Source: Hypericum androsaemum
Lineage: Eukaryota; Streptophyta; Magnoliopsida; Malpighiales; Hypericaceae
Length of the DNA stretch: 64,000 bases
Reading direction: 5' to 3'
Assembly (NCBI GenBank): GCA_963995505.1
Contig: OZ023196.1
Location: forward strand, 10,537,106-10,601,105
The notes under the pieces are model-generated. The model ran no database searches, had not been told where the DNA came from, and saw nothing but the letters and a program-made list of their open reading frames with translations. Shown piece by piece: positions 59,740 to 64,000 of this stretch. Position 1 is the first letter of the stretch, and each line of letters opens with the position of its first letter. Made by a program: the position numbers and the translations under genes.

Positions 59740-62700
59740 TTATATTCTTAATAAATTACAACAAAGAAAAAGCTTAAATGCGAAATGAAATATTTTGTCA
59801 GTAAGAAATATCAACATGGTATCACAGTTTCTAAAATGTAGGAATCTCACCTGGAAGATCAAGATTAATGCTGGAATAACATGTGCGGGTACTATAACAC
59901 TTTGTTTAAAATCCTGTTTCACAGATGGAGATCAATGTTAATTCTTTTCTACACACTTGAACATTTGTAGAGTTACTCATAAACAAATTTATAATATTAT
60001 TATTGAAGTCAAAAGCTGTATTTAATAAGATTTGATGTCGAATAGAATTACCTTAGGAAGGAGAATTGCTATTGCGATAGCACCGACGTAAGTCAATAGT
60101 AGAGACCCAAAACCACATAACGCAACTTTTTTGGGTCCATAAATTGATGCTAAAGTTGGTACGTTGTACCTATTATATTTTGAGTGGGGAAATTAATAAA
60201 GATGACCAAAAAAAAAAAAGAAATGGAATAACTAGAAGCAAATAATGTGCAGTATCAAATTAGGAATTTACTTCTTATCTCCTTCCAAGTCTTCGATGTC
60301 TTTCAGTGCACCACAAGCAAGTTGAAACGATGTGCAAAATATTGCCATAAATATCACGGGTGTACTGCAAGTAACAATTTTTGTCATAAATGAATATATT
60401 ATCAGTCTTTCGACGAAAGTATAACGAGAGAAATCAAGAGAATACCTTAATTGAAATGGAAGTCCCAGGATGGATCTTGCAGCAAATGACAAACCTAGAA
60501 CAAATATAAACCCTCGCAGCTGGAAGCAATACTATATATGTCAGCATAATTCTGATTCAGAATTTAATCTAAGTGAGATGTTGCACATACATTTATATGC
60601 AAATATAGATATGTATAGAAATAGATTTATATACAAACAATAAGTTAGATGCGCTAAAATATCGGATCCCATGAAAATTTCGAAGTTAAAGATATCAGTG
60701 TGAGAGTAGTATTAGAATAGGTAACCATATAAAAAATCTTCGTTTCTTTAAGGTGGTAGGAGGCGGTAGGAACAAAGTTACATGAAAGTGGTACATACCG
60801 AAGCAAGAGTGAGAAGCGCACCGACGGTAGATCTTTTGGTGGAAAAAGGAGGAATAGAATATATTGATCCCATGATGAAGTAGCAGAGAACATATGTTAA
60901 GCCCGATTTTAGAAGTGACGAAATTGTAATGCCAAGTGCCAGCAAAATGGTTGCCAACATCCAAGCAGATTGTAGTGACAAGTCTCCAGAAGCTAATGGA
61001 TAATGTGGTTTGTTGATTCTACAATTTTTTTTAAAAGAATCGTTAGTTGTAATTATGAGCATAACAAAATATCATATAGTTTGATGGATATATTTTGGTA
61101 CCTACTTGTCAATATCTACGTCGTAGATTTGGTTGATGACATTCACATATGTATCTGCGCAAAATATAGCGACCAAAACAACTATTGCCCTTAGAAGTAG
61201 AATCCACTTGGGTTGCATTAATAAATGAGCATTCTCTATCCAAGTTCTTGTCATTACACCGCTGCATCAAACAAATCCCCATTTATTTGATTAATGAAAA
61301 CTTATAGAATTGAATAACATGTTAAAAAAAAAAACTTGATGGAGTGTGCCTAGGAGTGAGTATTTAATCCTATATCCCAATTTCGAATCCGAATCAAAAT
61401 TTTTTTTTGGATTCGGACTCGGATAATTTTTTTTAAGATTCAGATTCGGATTCGGATTATCCAAACTTTTTAGTTCGGATTCGGATATTAAAAAAATTAG
61501 TTCGAATATCCGAAATATCCGAGGGCCTGGGCTTACAAATACCTTTCCTTTTACTCTTAAAACAACTCTTTAGACCCAACCCAATCACCCAAACATTTCC
61601 TTCCTCCCTGCTAAAAGCCTAAAACTTCGAGAAACCCTAAATCTTAAAAAAATAATGGAATAGCCGGCCGCTCCACCACAATCTTCGAAGTTCGATCTGC
61701 TCCCGCTCCTCCACAATCTTCGACATGCTCCAGGTTTGTAAGCTGGTGATAAGAATGGTCATTATCTCTGTAGCTTATAATTGAATTTTTTATTTATGAG
61801 AATGCTCATTTCGGTGCAAATAGTTTGGGTCATTATCTCGGTAGATTATCTATATAATCTGTAAGCATTTTGGTGCAAATAGTGGATGATTTTTAAGTTA
61901 TTTAGTGAATAAAATCGTGTATGATTGGGTAATTCGGATAGTTCGGACTATCCGAGACTGAGTCCGAAAAAAGTTTGGATATTCGAATTCGGATTCGAAT
62001 TTGGATTCGGACTCGGATAATAAAATATCTAATTCGGATTGTTTAAAATTTGGATAGTTCGAACTCGAACTATCCAAATGCTCACTCTTAAGTGTGCCAT
62101 ATATCTATCTTTGTTTTAGATAAGTTGAATCAATTGACAGATGTACAGTTATAACATATATTTTCTCACAATTGTTGGGCGAACTAAAGGAGAAGTTTTG
62201 TGAAGGACCTAGCAGGTACTAGGCCCCTAGCGAAGGCTTTGGGGGGGGACCCAGCAACCGCTAGGTCCGGCTGACAGCCTTAATTTTGTTTCCTATTTTA
62301 TTTGTTTCGTGATCCCTACTCCTTCCAGGGTTGCTCCTTTATATAAACCTAGGAATGGCAGAAATACCCATACCTTGTGGGTCGGACCCTACCCTTACCC
62401 CGTAGGTCAAGGGTCTGTTGACTTTGACTAGGTTTAGGGTAGGGTATGGGTATGGGTCCACTTTTAGAGTAGGGGTTTAGGGTAGGGTATGAATCCTATG
62501 AATTTATATCCTACCCTTACTCTTACCCGTTTACTCTACTTTGACCCTACCCTTGGTAGACCCATAAGACCCTAAATAGACCCATTTATTTCTATTTTTT
62601 ACTTATAAATTGTCATAGATATCTAAAAATATTCTAAAATATGATTCATGTTATTGACTCCAAATTCGAGGTAAATATAATTCTAATTTTATTTATTAAT

Positions 62701-63493
62701 ATACTAATAATTTCATGATTAATCTTTACATGTTAGTTATAATTTATTTAAAATTTATATATATAATTAAAATTTTGTGTTTAAAAAATTATCAAAATTA
62801 TCTTGCATTTAATTCGAAGGTCGGACTCGCAGACCCTATAGACCCTGCAGACCCTGGGGGTAAGGGTATGGGTCTAATAATAAAATTTTTCGGGGTCCAC
62901 GGGTAGGGTATGGGTCTAACTTTCGAAACTAGGGTATGGGTAGGGTCCTACTGATACCCTACCCTACCCTACCCATCGCCATCCCTATATAAACCGATGT
63001 AATACTCATTGTAATGTGTGACAAAAAGTGTAGTGACGCACAAGAAATCTAGTGGAAAGATTCTGACTTGGCACGCCCCCAGACGTAGACATTCTTGTCG
63101 AACTGGATGACCAAATCGCTCGTGTTCTTTATTTCAATTTTGTTCTTTGTAATTGCTGGCCTATTATTGTTTCCCAACAACAATTCCCCTCATGAGCTCT
63201 AAAATCCTACCATTTTGGAAAATAATTCCGTTTCCTAAGTTTCAATGAATTTGGATTTCATTTCTTATATGAAATTGATTCCAAACATTCTACCGTAACT
63301 TAGACTTGCGAAATGGAGTAATTCATACGCTTATTTATCAACAAAAAATGAGGAAAATGATAACTTACATGAAACCAATAATCGTTCCGCGTAGGATATT
63401 AGGTTTCGTGAGCCGCAGTAATATGTTACAGAATTTCGAAACTCCGGTGAGGGCTGATTCAGATTCATTTGGTCCCTCTTTATCTCCGGTAGC
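59740..63493 (-). CDS. UbiA-family aromatic prenyltransferase (partial, 5' exon not in view)
   Basis: Seven exons: 63493-63369, 61261-61106, 61018-60799, 60519-60446, 60364-60272, 60169-60052, 59913-59740, continuous in phase for about 320 residues with stop at 59740. The first prenyl-diphosphate motif is NQIYDVDID, followed by INKPHYPLASGDLS. The second is KDIEDLEGDKK. These match the homogentisate phytyltransferase (VTE2)/flavonoid prenyltransferase branch. Several hydrophobic spans are visible. The protein would be a plastid membrane enzyme joining a prenyl chain to an aromatic ring; the acceptor cannot be told from sequence. The transit-peptide exon must lie beyond 63493, probably outside the window. 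The last exon reads through without an intron to KIFHFAFKLFL and stop, aligning with the family C-terminus but poorly conserved, so this may be a diverged or weak copy. Confidence 0.86.
61351..62090. mobile_element. hAT MITE in UbiA intron
   Basis: A 740-bp element with ends TAGGAGTGAGTATTT and, reverse-complemented, TAAGAGTGAGCATTT. It is flanked by a perfect 8-bp duplication AGTGTGCC (61343-61350 and 62091-62098). Subterminal DNA is rich in ATTCGGAT repeats. No transposase is present. Confidence 0.88.
62173..63179 (+). mobile_element. solo LTR (copia-like) split by a hAT MITE
   Basis: It begins TGTTGGGCGAAC and ends TTTCCCAACA, flanked by a perfect 5-bp duplication ACAAT (62168-62172 and 63180-63184). 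Removing the inserted hAT MITE and one target copy leaves an LTR of about 361 bp with a TATA box (TTTATATAAACC) at 62338-62349. No internal retrotransposon DNA or second LTR is nearby, so it arose by LTR-LTR recombination. It lies in the first visible intron of the prenyltransferase gene. Confidence 0.88.
62350..62987. mobile_element. hAT MITE inserted at the TATA box of the solo LTR
   Basis: A 638-bp element with ends TAGGAATGGCAG and, reverse-complemented, TAGGGATGGCGA. It is flanked by a perfect 8-bp duplication TATAAACC (62342-62349 and 62988-62995). Its ends and GGGTAGGGTATGGGT-rich subterminal repeats relate it to the hAT element at 47520-51178. No coding capacity. Confidence 0.9.
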
Positions 63494-64000
63494 CTGCATA
63501 TACAGATCGAGGTCGACGTTTCAATTATCTCATATCATTTTGCAAGCTACTTCTTTCTTAATTACCAACAAGAATTGTTCTATTTTAAATCAAGAAAACT
63601 CGAGTTAGAGCACTTGAGAATACAGCATCGTTAAATATTTGTTGGTAGATGTTTGTCACCTTTCAAAGAATTTATCCGGCTTGATCTAGAAAATTACACG
63701 CTATAACATATATGATATGCTAGTATTATGTTAGTTAGCACAAACTGCCATGATTTTATGAATAAATTTTAAAGCAGCCTTTTTTGGTAAGTAATTTTAA
63801 AGCAGCCGAAGGGCAATTTCTAAAAGTTGGCCTATTTTTTTGGAAATAAACTTTTCAACTCGCCCTATAACACGTTTTTAGAAAAGGCTCCCTCATGAAA
63901 AGCCCTTACAATTTATATTTTTGATGTAACCAATCATTCACTTAGTTTTAGTGAGGTAAAACTTTTGAATAACAACAAAACTTCAATGATATATTTGATC
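63494..64000. other. DNA upstream of the first visible UbiA exon
   Basis: I see no exon I can defend in these 507 bases. The segment should be intron of the prenyltransferase gene, since the exon ending at 63493 has a clean acceptor (TATATGCAG) and no start codon in frame fits a transit peptide. Confidence 0.5.

Noticed and set aside
1..64000. CRISPR arrays, bacterial operons, ribosome binding sites, tRNA or rRNA genes
   Set aside because: The DNA is plant nuclear. No regular repeat-spacer array and no complete tRNA cloverleaf or rRNA was seen. The tRNA-like boxes found belong to SINEs.

Overview
This window is nuclear DNA from a flowering plant. The evidence is multi-exon genes with GT-AG introns, a plant-type receptor-like cytoplasmic kinase, a plant ABCG half-transporter, a plastid GET3 homologue with a transit-peptide exon, a UbiA prenyltransferase, and many plant transposon families (Ty3/gypsy with a tRNA-Asp primer site, copia with a tRNA-iMet primer site, hAT, Mutator, L1 LINEs, tRNA-derived SINEs). 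I cannot place it to species. GC-rich exons in the OTU and kinase genes sit in very AT-rich surroundings.

Layout. 1-2195: AT-rich intergenic DNA with a SINE and a hAT MITE. 2196-10938: a complete but non-autonomous gypsy retrotransposon on the minus strand, with both LTRs, PBS, PPT and 5-bp target duplication. It has only decayed gag/protease coding and no reverse transcriptase or integrase. 13643-18521 (-): a 10-exon OTU deubiquitinase gene. 20915-24411 (-): a 4-exon PCRK-like kinase gene with a GC-AG intron and a Mutator-type element in its third intron. 28048-29416: a Pack-MULE carrying a chalcone-synthase fragment. 29699-38085: a LINE tail plus the promoter/5'UTR region of an ABCG gene, present as a tandem duplication. 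Two related LTRs sit in the upstream copy, one of them exactly in the duplicated TATA region. 38119-42912 (+): the intact 12-exon ABCG24/28-type gene. 43849-47212 (-): an 11-exon plastid GET3B-like ATPase gene, convergent with ABCG. 47520-51178: a hAT element stuffed with LINE sequence, including an L1 ORF1. 52000-52745 (-): an ATL-type RING-H2 pseudogene. 52970-53235: a minisatellite. 53272-53996: a small Mutator element with perfect 9-bp target duplication. 56742-59449: a coding-free copia-type retrotransposon. 59740-63493 (-): most of a UbiA prenyltransferase gene. One of its introns holds a hAT MITE and a solo LTR, and the LTR is itself split by a second hAT MITE at its TATA box.

The five host genes appear functionally unrelated: ubiquitin editing, immune signalling, membrane transport, plastid tail-anchored protein targeting, and prenylation of an aromatic acceptor. 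The window is mainly a record of repeated, nested transposition around ordinary genes. I found no clear new multi-gene system. The strongest second-look items are the tandem duplication of the ABCG promoter, the CHS-bearing Pack-MULE, and the insertions into TATA motifs. Exon coordinates were worked out by hand from splice consensus, reading frame and remembered family sequences; codon phase closes exactly in the four complete genes.
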